From positions 1-41,970 of the forward strand of contig NZ_ONDD01000039.1 of assembly GCF_900316465.1 (NCBI RefSeq): 41,970 nucleotides of DNA, in the 5' to 3' direction. The notes beneath the pieces are model-generated. The model was given only the letters and a program-made list of their open reading frames with translations, ran no database searches and was not told the DNA's origin. The translations under genes were made by a program, and so were the position numbers. Shown here piece after piece: positions 24,001 to 32,763 of this stretch (position 1 is the stretch's first letter; each line of letters begins with the position of its first letter). This stretch comes from an uncultured Fibrobacter sp. Lineage in GTDB: Bacteria > Fibrobacterota > Fibrobacteria > Fibrobacterales > Fibrobacteraceae.

Positions 24001-26595
24001 ATGAAATCCAAAAGCATTTTGACAATGCTTGTATTTTGCCTAATGTCAACAATGGCATGGGCTACAGAAGTTTCGGTTTATTCTCACGAAGGTGAAGATT
24101 ATGTACCTTTGCCGGTAAGTGGAACATATACGGTAACCGTTCCGGACAGCATCTTGTTTTTTGATGTTTCTTCGACATATGGCGAAAAAGGAGTGTATCA
24201 CGGCGACCTTTCAATAACGGCACCTAATGGAATGCATCTTCAGGTCTACGGTAAGCTTAAAGGACGAAGCCTGTGGGATTCATTGTTTGTCTATGATGGC
24301 TCTACAACCAGTTCTCCGATGCTTTTAAAAATGGAGTCGGGAGAAGGGGGGAGAGAATTAGATAGACAGGTTGTCAGCTCGGGCGAATCGCTCACAATCT
24401 CCTATAGAGAAAGAGATTGGAACAGAACGGTTAATAAGGTTGGCTTAGATTTAAAGGTGAGGGTTATTAACCCGAAACAGTCGTTTGAAGTTTCAAAAGA
24501 CATCGAAATGATGAATGGTGATGTCGACATCGATGCAAACGCGGCAAAACTCTGGACTCCCGTTCACGTGACCGCAACTCCCGAAGAAGGGTATTTCTTT
24601 AACAAGATTCAGGTGTTTGGTAAAACATCGCGTGAAGAATGTGAAGTTTCCGGTGGTACATGGTATTCGGGTAACAAGGCCACATTCTTGATGCCGGGTG
24701 AAAAAGCCCGTGTCGATGCCTATTTTGTCGACCGCTTAACGGCGGACAATGGGCTGAGTATACCCATGCCAAAGAACGAACCGCTTCGAGTCAATATTCC
24801 AGAAGGCGTTGAGTCTTTTAATATTGATCCTTCCCAGTTGTATTTAGGAGAATATGATGAGTCGGCTCCGCTTATCTTGACGGCCCCAGAAGGGTATGTT
24901 CTCCAAATAGATGAGGGCTATTCCTTATACAAGTATTTCTTTGGCTCTGGTTTCAATGTGTTTGAAGGTGATGTAGAAGATCATGTCGCAGCGAATGCCA
25001 ATTTGAAAACGACGCTGTGGAGCAAGTTGATGACGGTTGTTTACGCCGGAGATTATTGTTATCCAGATTTGCGTATAAGCGTTCACCCGAATAAAGAACA
25101 TAATATTGTTGCTCTGGATTTTGACCATGGCAAAGTTTCTGTCAATCCGAAATCGGGTAAATCTCTTATGGGAGATACCGTCACCTTGACTACAACTTTC
25201 GAAGAAGGCTATGTAGCCGATTCCATGTATGTGTATTGGAATGACGAAGATTCTCATTACTTGAATATTGTTGGCGGCACGTGGTATAATTTTAACACCA
25301 AGTTTGAAATGCCCTATACGGATGTCTATTACAAGGCAGTTATTAACCCCGCAGAAGCGGATATCGAACGCGATATTTTTATTCCTAAAACAGGTTCGCT
25401 CAAGGCAAATGTGACTAAGGGTATTCCTCATGTGTTGATTAACGATGAACCCAATGGGGCTTTTTACGACCCGTACTGCAACAATGCCGATGGTTCCGTT
25501 ACGCTTACGGCATACAAAGATCGCGTCTTCTGGATTCGCGGTATGGTTACTCTTATAGAAGGCGACTCGCTTTTTATTTATGACGGTGACAATACGGAGG
25601 CCGATACGATTCTCAAGAGGTCGGAAGGGCCTGGCCTTGATGGACTTTATACCTCTGGAAATTCGGTGACGCTCCAACTCAAGTCAGATGACAAGGATGT
25701 CTCTTACGGTGTGTCTGTGGAGGCACAAATATTTGAAAAAACGGAAAGCACTGCATTTACTTTGTATGAAAATTCAGTCATGAAGCTTGCCCGTATCAAC
25801 GGCGATTACGAAGGCGAGGGCGCTATCGATATTCCGGAACCGATCGAAGTGGACTACATTGACTTTGATCGCAAAATCACTCCGGGTGAGCCTGTGACCG
25901 TTGTGCTCCCGTTCACCTTGCCGAAGGGAACGTACCTTAACGCCACATTCTTCCAGCTCGAAAGTGTTGTCCAGGAAGATACTGCATGGAAGGCTACCAT
26001 GAGGTGGATTGGCGATGGCAAACTGCCCAAGGCGAATACGCCTTATATAGTGATTTTGGATGAAGGTGAAGACAAGTTGAAGTTTGATTTTGAAGATAAA
26101 AAGGCAATCGTCCAGACGGGTGAAATCGAAGTCGATTACGATACGAGCAAGAACTGGAGCATTGTTGGAACCTATGCGTACAAGGAATGGGATTACGACA
26201 AGAATGATGACGAATTAGGACTTGTATACGCTTTTGCCGGTACGAATGAAGCCGGAATTTCGAAGGGCCAGTTTGGCAAAATTGGAAACGGGGCGAAGGC
26301 CTACCCGATGCGTGCCTACCTCAAGAAAAAGGACGGTAGCGTGCAGTTCCAGATGGATCGCCCGCGAATGGCTGGCGAAGCCTATTACATTGATTTTGCC
26401 GGCGTAGGCGCCGAAATAGAGTCTATCGATGTCGATTTCGTGGATAAGGACGAAAAACCGATGGCAATTGGCCGTATGAACCCCGTGACGGGGCAAATCA
26501 AGCTTGACCACTGGTATGACCTGAAGGGCCGCCGCACCAACAGCAAACCGGCCACCAAGGGCGCCTTCTTTAATAAAAAAGTGCTTGTCAAATAG
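24001..26595 (+). CDS. Secreted multi-domain CUB-like protein with C-terminal sorting-like tail
   Basis: An 864-residue exported protein; the signal peptide ends MSTMAWA. CUB-like beta domains appear three times (about 25-155, 255-365, 465-580; for example LFVYDGSTTSSP and LFIYDGDNTEAD). Between them lie two copies of an InlB-B-like repeat (about 170-245 and 375-450, each ending V-x-GGTWY followed by F-x-MP). The C-terminal 280 residues (LARINGDYEG, VVLPFTLPKG, KANTPYIVIL, YPMRAYLKK) are shared with the protein at 26752. It ends in WYDLKGRRTN followed by KGAFFNKK, reminiscent of type IX-like sorting tails. AAGGAAG precedes the ATG; an in-frame upstream ATG at 23950 overlaps the peptide gene and spoils the signal peptide. 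Surface attachment is inferred; ligand unknown. Confidence 0.85.
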   Translation: MKSKSILTMLVFCLMSTMAWATEVSVYSHEGEDYVPLPVSGTYTVTVPDSILFFDVSSTYGEKGVYHGDLSITAPNGMHLQVYGKLKGRSLWDSLFVYDGSTTSSPMLLKMESGEGGRELDRQVVSSGESLTISYRERDWNRTVNKVGLDLKVRVINPKQSFEVSKDIEMMNGDVDIDANAAKLWTPVHVTATPEEGYFFNKIQVFGKTSREECEVSGGTWYSGNKATFLMPGEKARVDAYFVDRLTADNGLSIPMPKNEPLRVNIPEGVESFNIDPSQLYLGEYDESAPLILTAPEGYVLQIDEGYSLYKYFFGSGFNVFEGDVEDHVAANANLKTTLWSKLMTVVYAGDYCYPDLRISVHPNKEHNIVALDFDHGKVSVNPKSGKSLMGDTVTLTTTFEEGYVADSMYVYWNDEDSHYLNIVGGTWYNFNTKFEMPYTDVYYKAVINPAEADIERDIFIPKTGSLKANVTKGIPHVLINDEPNGAFYDPYCNNADGSVTLTAYKDRVFWIRGMVTLIEGDSLFIYDGDNTEADTILKRSEGPGLDGLYTSGNSVTLQLKSDDKDVSYGVSVEAQIFEKTESTAFTLYENSVMKLARINGDYEGEGAIDIPEPIEVDYIDFDRKITPGEPVTVVLPFTLPKGTYLNATFFQLESVVQEDTAWKATMRWIGDGKLPKANTPYIVILDEGEDKLKFDFEDKKAIVQTGEIEVDYDTSKNWSIVGTYAYKEWDYDKNDDELGLVYAFAGTNEAGISKGQFGKIGNGAKAYPMRAYLKKKDGSVQFQMDRPRMAGEAYYIDFAGVGAEIESIDVDFVDKDEKPMAIGRMNPVTGQIKLDHWYDLKGRRTNSKPATKGAFFNKKVLVK

Positions 26596-26614
26596 CAAAA
26601 TCCTGTTTGACGGA

Positions 26615-26632
26615 CCAAACCCGTCGGTTTGG
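26615..26632 (+). terminator. Hairpin after the 24001 gene (weak terminator)
   Basis: A perfect 7-bp stem CCAAACC/GGTTTGG with loop CGTC lies 20 bases past the stop. The usual T-run is missing, so termination here is uncertain. Confidence 0.4.
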
Positions 26633-26678
26633 CCCCTAAAATGGCATAAAAATCCTTCTAAAGTATATTCCTGTTTAC

Positions 26679-26707
26679 TTGACAAAAATAAATGTAAATT
26701 GTAAGTT
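26679..26707 (+). promoter_or_regulatory. Candidate promoter of the 26752 gene
   Basis: A consensus TTGACA (26679-26684) is followed after 17 bases by TAAGTT (26702-26707); TACTAT slightly downstream is an alternative -10. The transcript would start about 35 bases before the ATG. Confidence 0.55.
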
Positions 26708-26751
26708 TACTATATGGTTAAAGTAACCTTATAATTAGAAGGGAAAATACT

Positions 26752-28131
26752 ATGAAACTCAAAAACCAATTTTTGAGCCTTTCCGCCGTGCTCGCGTTAG
26801 GCATGGTGGCAACAACAACCGCGTGGGCTGCTGAAGTCACGCTTTCAACAGATGGCGGCTTTGTCAATATTCCGCAAACAGGGACGGATATTGTAACTAT
26901 TGCAGATGGAGTAACTGCTTTTAAAGTGTATGATTATGGTGGAGCGACAGGAAAATTTGAACAAGGTTGCTCCGGTTTTGTCGTATTGAATGCTCCAGAA
27001 GGCTCTTTTCTTCGAGTATCTGGAACAATAACTCGCTCGGCCAAAAGCGGTTCTTCGTATGGGGCTCAGCCTAATATTGAAGTATGGGATGGAGCTAGTT
27101 CCTCTAATACGACTGTAATAATTAATGCAAAAGTACAGGAATACGATATTTCATCTGATGTTGTTTTGGCTTTGCCGACAAAGTTGAGTTCAGGTAATAG
27201 TTTGTATATGAGATTTTGGTCGGGACCTATTTCCGGTTCCTTGGCCTCAGATGGCTTAGATATGACTATACAGGTTTTAAAGAAGACTTCTACCGCTGCA
27301 ATTGACATTTACAAACAAGATAACGATGGCTATGGAATTGCCAAGATTAACGGTGACTATAATGGAAGTGATGAGGTGAGCATTTCAACTGCTATTAATG
27401 TAGACTCTATTGTGTACAATCGTACTTTTACAGCAGGGACGGCTGGTACTATTGTGTTGCCGTTTAGCTTGCCTGCTGGTGCCACGACAAATGCCAAGTT
27501 CTATTACCTTAGGGAAGTTGCTTCGGTTGATTGCAAATGGAAGGCTTCTTTCAGGAATATTGCATTGGATAATGCAAATGCACTTCCGGCTGCAAATACT
27601 CCGTATGCAGTTATCGTTCCTAATGCAACGAAACTCCAGTTCAATCTGAATGGCGGTCAGGCTACTTTCTTGACTGATGATATTGCGGAACAATATGATA
27701 ATACTAACAAGTGGATTTTCAAGGGTACTTATGAATACAAGACATGGAGCTCAACTGATCCGGAATTTGGACTTGCTTATGCCCTTGCTGCTGCAAATGA
27801 CCCCGATGGCAAATACGTAGCAGGTCAGTATGGCAAGGTAGGTGAAGGCACCTATGCCATTCCGATGCGTGCCTATATGTGCAAGAAAAATGCGGATGTA
27901 CGTCTTGGTCGTCCGCTTGCCAAGGGCGAAGTAAGCTCCATTGAGAACTTGCCCGAATCGATTGATGTCGAATTCATTGACGAAGAAGAAAAGACAACAG
28001 CCATTGGCCGTATGAACACCGTCACGGGTGCAATCAAGATCGATCGTTGGTTCGACCTCAAGGGCCGCAGCACAAACCACAAGCCCACCACCAAGGGAGC
28101 ATTCTTTAACAAGAAGGGGATTGCAAAATGA
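26752..28131 (+). CDS. Secreted CUB-like protein, short version of the 24001 protein
   Basis: A 459-residue exported protein with signal peptide ending TTTAWA. One CUB-like domain (about 30-170; FVNIPQTG, IEVWDGASSSN) is followed by the same C-terminal module as the 24001 protein (about 180-459; IAKINGDYNG, IVLPFSLPAG, AANTPYAVIV, IPMRAYMCKK). It ends WFDLKGRSTN and KGAFFNKKGIAK, nearly identical to its neighbour's tail. It is therefore a minimal member of the same family without the InlB-like repeats. AGAAGGG precedes the ATG. The small peptide gene at 28149 starts 17 bases after the stop, so the two are coupled. Function unknown; surface display is inferred from the signal peptide and tail. 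Confidence 0.85.
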   Translation: MKLKNQFLSLSAVLALGMVATTTAWAAEVTLSTDGGFVNIPQTGTDIVTIADGVTAFKVYDYGGATGKFEQGCSGFVVLNAPEGSFLRVSGTITRSAKSGSSYGAQPNIEVWDGASSSNTTVIINAKVQEYDISSDVVLALPTKLSSGNSLYMRFWSGPISGSLASDGLDMTIQVLKKTSTAAIDIYKQDNDGYGIAKINGDYNGSDEVSISTAINVDSIVYNRTFTAGTAGTIVLPFSLPAGATTNAKFYYLREVASVDCKWKASFRNIALDNANALPAANTPYAVIVPNATKLQFNLNGGQATFLTDDIAEQYDNTNKWIFKGTYEYKTWSSTDPEFGLAYALAAANDPDGKYVAGQYGKVGEGTYAIPMRAYMCKKNADVRLGRPLAKGEVSSIENLPESIDVEFIDEEEKTTAIGRMNTVTGAIKIDRWFDLKGRSTNHKPTTKGAFFNKKGIAK

Positions 28132-28148
28132 TGCAGCAGGAATTTAAA

Positions 28149-28280
28149 ATGAACAGCGAAAAGAAAGTATACAGCAAGCCCCTGATGGAAGTAGTCGAAA
28201 TGGATTACTGTACAAGCCTTTTGGATTGCAGTGGTTGCGAAGTTAATGATGATGCGGTTGATCCGGATTATGAAGGCTAA
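28149..28280 (+). CDS. 43-residue Cys-containing peptide, K-x-Y-x2-P-x-M-x-V family (copy 2)
   Basis: A short ORF reading MNSEKKVYSKPLMEVVEM, then CTSLLDCSGCEV and an acidic end (DPDYEG). AGGAA lies six bases before the ATG at 28149; an earlier in-frame ATG at 28128 overlaps the stop of the preceding gene (ATGA) and would add seven residues. The N-terminal pattern and the LL-x-(C/S)-S segment match the peptide at 23804. Three cysteines (positions 21, 27, 30) sit in the variable C-terminal half. It is followed by a strong terminator, so it closes the transcript of the 26752 gene. No signal peptide and no maturation enzyme are visible. Confidence 0.75.
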   Translation: MNSEKKVYSKPLMEVVEMDYCTSLLDCSGCEVNDDAVDPDYEG

Positions 28281-28311
28281 TCCATCAACCCACAAAACCT
28301 TCTAATGAAAG

Positions 28312-28337
28312 GCACCGCTTAACCGCGGTGCTTTTTT
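28312..28337 (+). terminator. Terminator after the second small peptide
   Basis: The perfect 7-bp stem GCACCGC/GCGGTGC with loop TTAACC is followed by TTTTTT. Confidence 0.9.
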
Positions 28338-28362
28338 ATATCCCAAAATTTTTTAGGGAAGG

Positions 28363-29124
28363 TTATTTCTTTTTGTCGAGCTTGGCGTTGATTTGTTTTT
28401 GAAGCTCTTTCAGGTGCCAGCGGCCACGCTTGTCTTCGAGGAAGTTGTTCGTGCGAATGCCGCGCGAAAGGCCGCGGTCAATGAGGTTCAGGGCGTCTGC
28501 GTAACGTTTCTGGTCGAAGCGCAGTTCTGCCAAAAAGTAATAGTTGTAAAGGTCGCGCGGGTTCTTTTCGAGCGCAAGACTCAAGTACTTGTCGGCAAGT
28601 TTTTTGTCGGGCCACGAAAGTACCAGTGGCACGTAGGGCAGCACAAAGTGGGCGCGGCCAAGCACCTGGTAGTCTTCGGCCATAATCGCCACGTCGCGCA
28701 CGGTGGTGGCAACGCCATCCTTGACCGAGGCTAGGGCTCCACGCTCGTTACCCCACATCGAAAGGGCGCTTGCGTACACATGCGCAATTTCCCGGTTCTT
28801 CGGGAACTTCTGGTAGGCGGCTTCGCTAATGGTCTTTAAGCTGTCTAGCTTGGCCTTGCGCTGGTGCTTTTCAAAGTGCACAAAGCGGAAAGAAAAGAAC
28901 AAGCTCTTCACGTAGCCTTCGGTGGCCTTCTCTTCGACAGAGGGGTCCTTCATGGCCTTGTGGTAGCTGTCGATCATGAGCTTGGCATTCTTGGCGTTCG
29001 CCTTGTCGCCAACGGCGTGTTCTGCACGTGCGGTGTAGCAGGAATCTGCAATGCGCAAGTCTTCATTTGCGAGGCTTGCCCCACACAGCGTAAACGCAAA
29101 CAATGTTGCCAAGAATCGATTCAT
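28363..29124 (-). CDS. Periplasmic TPR-like protein
   Basis: A 253-residue exported protein with signal peptide MNRFLATLFAFTLCGASLAN. The body is helical with repeats of TPR character, for example YLSLALEKNPRDLYNYYFLA and LRFDQKRYADALNLIDRGL near residues 180-220. A basic C-terminus (LDKKK) ends it. TPR proteins act as scaffolds; no partner can be named. AGGGGA lies four bases upstream of the ATG. It is 18 bases downstream of the small gene at 29143-29286 and may be in one transcript with it. Confidence 0.8.
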   Translation of the reverse strand: MNRFLATLFAFTLCGASLANEDLRIADSCYTARAEHAVGDKANAKNAKLMIDSYHKAMKDPSVEEKATEGYVKSLFFSFRFVHFEKHQRKAKLDSLKTISEAAYQKFPKNREIAHVYASALSMWGNERGALASVKDGVATTVRDVAIMAEDYQVLGRAHFVLPYVPLVLSWPDKKLADKYLSLALEKNPRDLYNYYFLAELRFDQKRYADALNLIDRGLSRGIRTNNFLEDKRGRWHLKELQKQINAKLDKKK

Positions 29125-29142
29125 TTTCCCCTTTTTGCCAAA

Positions 29143-29286
29143 CTACACTTTCCAGTTCTGCAAGACTTTATTCAGCTGTGCGATACGTACCTTTTCGTCG
29201 TCGGTGCCGTGGTAAGTCTTGAATAAAAGATAGCGATATTCCATGAGTGCAGTGCGAATTAACACCTTATCTTCTTGTTTTAGCAT
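29143..29286 (-). CDS. 47-residue basic protein of unknown function
   Basis: A small ORF starting MLKQEDKVLIRTALMEYRYL and ending NKVLQNWKV. It is predicted helical, charged and without a signal peptide. ATG 29286 has AGAGGAA about a dozen bases upstream; an in-frame ATG at 29328 would add 14 residues but has no ribosome binding site. It lies between the phosphofructokinase gene and the TPR gene on the same strand and could be part of their transcript. Confidence 0.6.
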   Translation of the reverse strand: MLKQEDKVLIRTALMEYRYLLFKTYHGTDDEKVRIAQLNKVLQNWKV

Positions 29287-29369
29287 TGCTTTTTGTTTCC
29301 TCTTTTTTGTCCAAACATCTAATTCCATGGTTTCGGCGTATGGCGCCGGAGTCAGGAATGCGCGAAGGG

Positions 29370-30704
29370 TTACTTCCCCTTCCCCTTACCGGAGAAGTAG
29401 TCCTGCTGACGCGTGATGCCGAGAACGGCGTGCCACAAGGCTCCGTTCGGGTTAATCTTCTTGCGTTCGCTGACGGCGTATTCGATAGGCACGTGCGAGA
29501 ATGCATTGTTCATGCTGCCCACGACCATGTCGGTCTTGCCGGCCATGCCTGCGTGCACGGCGGCTTCGGCGAGTTGGAAGCAGAAAATGGCGTCGGTACC
29601 TTGGGCCGGAATGCTACGAACCATGTAGCTCGGGTCAAAGTACTTGATGTTGATTTCCTTGCCGACCTTGTCGAAATGTTCCTTGATTTTGCGCGTCAGG
29701 AATTCACCAATATCGTTTTTCAAGATGTTTCCGCTGGCGTCCTTGCGTTCGGGCTGGTCCTTGAAGAGTTCCTGGCCGGCACCTTCGGCGACAACGATCA
29801 CGGCATGCGTCTTGCCGCTGCTGTAGCGGCTTTCCAGGGCCTTGAAGAGTCCGTCGAGCGTAAAGGGTACTTCGGGTACCAGGCAAATGTTTACGACCGT
29901 TGTAGCGAGTGCTGCGTAAGCTGCAATAAAGCCGGAATCGCGACCCATGAGCTTTACAAGGCCAAGACCGTTAAAGGCGCCGTTCGCTTCGTTGTGGGCG
30001 CTGGTAATCACGTCGGTGGCGCTGAGCACGGCGGTTTCGAAACCGAAGGTTCGGTCAATCAAATTCAAGTCGTTGTCGATAGTCTTCGGAATGCCGATCA
30101 CCGAAATGGGCTGGTGACGCTTCTTGATTTCTTCGGCAATATCGTGGGCGCCGCGGAGCGTACCGTCACCGCCAATGCAGAACAGCACATTAATGTTCAG
30201 GCGCATCAGGGTATCGACCATCACCTTGGCGTCCTGGTTTCCGCGGGAGCTTCCGAGAATGGTACCGCCGTCTTCCTGGATGGCGTCCACCACGTCGGGG
30301 TTCAGGATCATCGGGGAATAACCGTAGGCCGGGTTCAAACCGCGGTAGCCGTACGGAATACCGAAAATGTTGCGCACGCCGTAGTCGAACCACAGCACCT
30401 GAACAAGACCCTTGATCACGTTGTTAAGACCGGGGCAGAGTCCGCCGCAAGTCACAATGCCTGCGCGAGTCCAGGCGGGGTCGTGGAAAATCGTTTCGCG
30501 AGGGCCGGCCGCTTCGAGCGAGGGAATCGCTTTTCCGCTTTCGCAGAATTTCTGGATTCGGCCAATGTCTGCCGTAAGGCTTACTCGGTCAGACTCCGAA
30601 ACAAACGGCACACCCTTCATGGGCGATTTCAAAGTTCCCTTGCCAACGGTTTCGATGGAAAGGTCATACTTTTCCGGATTATTTAGAATGTCTTCTTGAG
30701 TCAT
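29370..30704 (-). CDS. 6-phosphofructokinase, long group (TP0108/trypanosomatid-like)
   Basis: A 444-residue glycolytic enzyme that phosphorylates fructose 6-phosphate. GIVTCGGLCPGLNNVIKG begins the fold at about residue 83, GGDGTLRGAHDIA lies near 178, PKTIDNDLNLIDRTFGFETA near 208 and LVKLMGRDSGFIAA near 249. This arrangement fits the group that includes spirochaete and trypanosomatid enzymes and plant-type PFKs. The Gly after GGD favours ATP as donor (pyrophosphate enzymes usually have Asp there), whereas the Lys of PKTIDND occurs in both pyrophosphate enzymes and trypanosomatid ATP enzymes, so donor choice is uncertain. The start has GAGGAG eight bases upstream. Confidence 0.93.
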   Translation of the reverse strand: MTQEDILNNPEKYDLSIETVGKGTLKSPMKGVPFVSESDRVSLTADIGRIQKFCESGKAIPSLEAAGPRETIFHDPAWTRAGIVTCGGLCPGLNNVIKGLVQVLWFDYGVRNIFGIPYGYRGLNPAYGYSPMILNPDVVDAIQEDGGTILGSSRGNQDAKVMVDTLMRLNINVLFCIGGDGTLRGAHDIAEEIKKRHQPISVIGIPKTIDNDLNLIDRTFGFETAVLSATDVITSAHNEANGAFNGLGLVKLMGRDSGFIAAYAALATTVVNICLVPEVPFTLDGLFKALESRYSSGKTHAVIVVAEGAGQELFKDQPERKDASGNILKNDIGEFLTRKIKEHFDKVGKEINIKYFDPSYMVRSIPAQGTDAIFCFQLAEAAVHAGMAGKTDMVVGSMNNAFSHVPIEYAVSERKKINPNGALWHAVLGITRQQDYFSGKGKGK

Positions 30705-30809
30705 GACATGCTCCTCGTATTGCCATTATAATACATTTTGGCGTCCTAAAAATACTAAAAATTGGACCACCGCGATGAAATATTTTCTTTAGATAAATAT
30801 TACTTAAAA

Positions 30810-30833
30810 CGCCTCGGACTTAAATCCGGGGCG
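30810..30833 (-). terminator. Hairpin at the end of the histidine-kinase operon
   Basis: A 9-bp arm pair (CGCCTCGGA at 30810-30818, TCCGGGGCG at 30825-30833) with one imperfect pair lies about 50 bases after the histidine kinase stop. On the minus strand it is followed by TTTT. Confidence 0.55.
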
Positions 30834-30882
30834 AATTTTACAAAGCTTGTTAAATATTATTTGGATTTGTCAAATTCCGTAA

Positions 30883-32763
30883 TTAGTAAATGTCGAGCGG
30901 CGGGAAGTGAATCTTGGTTCTCAGACCAGGGCCTGCATTTTCGATTTCGATCTTCATGTTGGTGAGCGTGCAAAGCTTCTTCACCATCGAAAGACCGATA
31001 CCCGTTCCGCTTGTAGAACGAGTCATTTCGTTTTCGACACGGTAGAATTCCTGGAACACCTTCTTCATTTCAGAAGCCGGAATGCCCGGACCGTAGTCAC
31101 GCACGGCAAGGTACATGTCGCCGTTGTTCACGCGCAGCTCGATGCTGATCATCTTGTAGCTTGCGTTCTTCGAGAACTTGAGCGAGTTGTCGACCAGGTT
31201 CATCAGAATCTGCATCACGGCGTCGCGGTCGATCAGCAGAGCCACGTTGTCGGCATCGGTGTCGGTCGATACGGTGAGCTCGAATCCCTGCTTTTCGATG
31301 TTCCTGCTGTACGTTGCCACAAAGTCGTCGAGCACGGCCTTCGGGCGTTCCTTGCGGAGCTGCACGTTCCAGCGGTTGCCATCGAGTTTAGACAAATTAA
31401 GCACGTTCTGAATCAAACGCGAAAGTCTGTCCGCTTCGCTTGCAATCTGGCCGTAGTAACGCTGCTTCTTTTCTTCGCTTGCCACCCAGGAATTCTGCAA
31501 CAGTTCGGCATACATCTTGATAGCGGTCAGCGGAGTCTTGAGTTCGTGCGTAATGGCAGATACAAAATCCTGACGCTTGGCGGCAAGAGCCACCTTGCTT
31601 TGCGTAAAACGGTAAATGGTAATCAGACACACCGCAATCACGATCAAGAGAATGAGTCCGCTAAAGAGAATGGTCAGGTCGGCCGATCCGCTGACTTCGG
31701 CAGAATACATCTTGAAGATGATCTTGTCGTAGGGCGGCGGCAGCGGGCGCTTGGTTCTCAGCTCGTATTCGGCGTTCTTCTTGCCAATGGTCAAGAGCAC
31801 GTTGTCTTCGTAAACAAGCTCGATCGCGTAAGGCAACTTGGCGTACGCAATCTGTTCTTCCTGAGTCATGTAGTTCAGGTAGATATTCTTGTCGACGACA
31901 AAGCCCTGCACAATCGGGAGCATGCCGATATAAATCGTACGGAAGAACACGATGTAGTCTGTCGTCATGCGAATCTTCAAATCGCTGATGTTGACGTTCG
32001 TGTTGTTACCGGTGAAAATCGGAATGTCGGGTGCGACAGTCGTGTCGTTCTTGGCGGTTTCGGCCATGTAAGTCAGAGCTTCTTCTTCGGAGGTGAGTTC
32101 CACGCGGGTGGGAATCTGCAAGTCCGGAATCTCGTCGTAAAGTTGGTCGATCGCTTCGGTGGAGTCAACCGTCTGCACGGTGCGCTTGGGGAGCCCGTTT
32201 CGAATGTCGAGCTTGATGAGCAAGTACTGGATCAGGTCGCGGGTCTTTTTGCGCTGCTCCTGGTCGTCGAACGAGAAGTTGTCCCACATGGACTTTCCGA
32301 TACCGGTGCTGGTGTCGGGGTAGAAGGGCGTCAAGAGTTCGCCGCTATGCGAAATCTGGAAATGCCCGAGCAAGCCCTTGCGGCACTGGCGGTACAAGGA
32401 GTCGAAGTCGCAGTACGGACCGCTGGAATCCGGGAACGAGAAGAATTCCGAGAAGAGTCGGCTGTTGCCGCCAATCACGGTAATCGAGTTCAGAATGCCG
32501 TAGTCCTTGTAGGAGCGGCTGTTTTCCAGGTTGAAGTCCGAAGACAGTCTAAGGCGGAGGCTCTCGTATGCAGAGTCAATGCGTTCCTCGACTTTCTTTT
32601 CTTCGAGCGCCGTGGACTGCTCGTAAGTCTTGATGAACAAGATGGTCAGAGGAATTGCGATGACCAGGAAAATGGAAATAAACACCAGGCGTTCCATGAT
32701 GATTGCCTGGTGTTTCTTAAGATACGTTAGAGCCGCAGCTACTTTAGCTTTTACTTGTCGCAT
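30883..32763 (-). CDS. Membrane sensor histidine kinase
   Basis: A 626-residue inner-membrane kinase. Membrane segments at about residues 23-47 and 361-384 enclose a large periplasmic sensor domain of no recognised family. HisKA follows with the phospho-acceptor His406 in ITHELKTPLTAIKMYAELL, then HATPase_c with the N-box MNLVDNSLKFS, the G1 motif DYGPGIP and the G2 motif GTGIGLSMV. No HAMP domain is evident between the second membrane segment and HisKA. The gene start overlaps the end of the response regulator gene by 13 bases, so the two are translationally coupled. The cognate regulator is the upstream gene. Confidence 0.95.
   Translation of the reverse strand: MRQVKAKVAAALTYLKKHQAIIMERLVFISIFLVIAIPLTILFIKTYEQSTALEEKKVEERIDSAYESLRLRLSSDFNLENSRSYKDYGILNSITVIGGNSRLFSEFFSFPDSSGPYCDFDSLYRQCRKGLLGHFQISHSGELLTPFYPDTSTGIGKSMWDNFSFDDQEQRKKTRDLIQYLLIKLDIRNGLPKRTVQTVDSTEAIDQLYDEIPDLQIPTRVELTSEEEALTYMAETAKNDTTVAPDIPIFTGNNTNVNISDLKIRMTTDYIVFFRTIYIGMLPIVQGFVVDKNIYLNYMTQEEQIAYAKLPYAIELVYEDNVLLTIGKKNAEYELRTKRPLPPPYDKIIFKMYSAEVSGSADLTILFSGLILLIVIAVCLITIYRFTQSKVALAAKRQDFVSAITHELKTPLTAIKMYAELLQNSWVASEEKKQRYYGQIASEADRLSRLIQNVLNLSKLDGNRWNVQLRKERPKAVLDDFVATYSRNIEKQGFELTVSTDTDADNVALLIDRDAVMQILMNLVDNSLKFSKNASYKMISIELRVNNGDMYLAVRDYGPGIPASEMKKVFQEFYRVENEMTRSTSGTGIGLSMVKKLCTLTNMKIEIENAGPGLRTKIHFPPLDIY

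Noticed and set aside
30907..32730. 607-codon plus-strand frame opposite the histidine kinase
   Set aside because: The kinase motifs (H-box, N-box, G1 and G2) on the minus strand are decisive.
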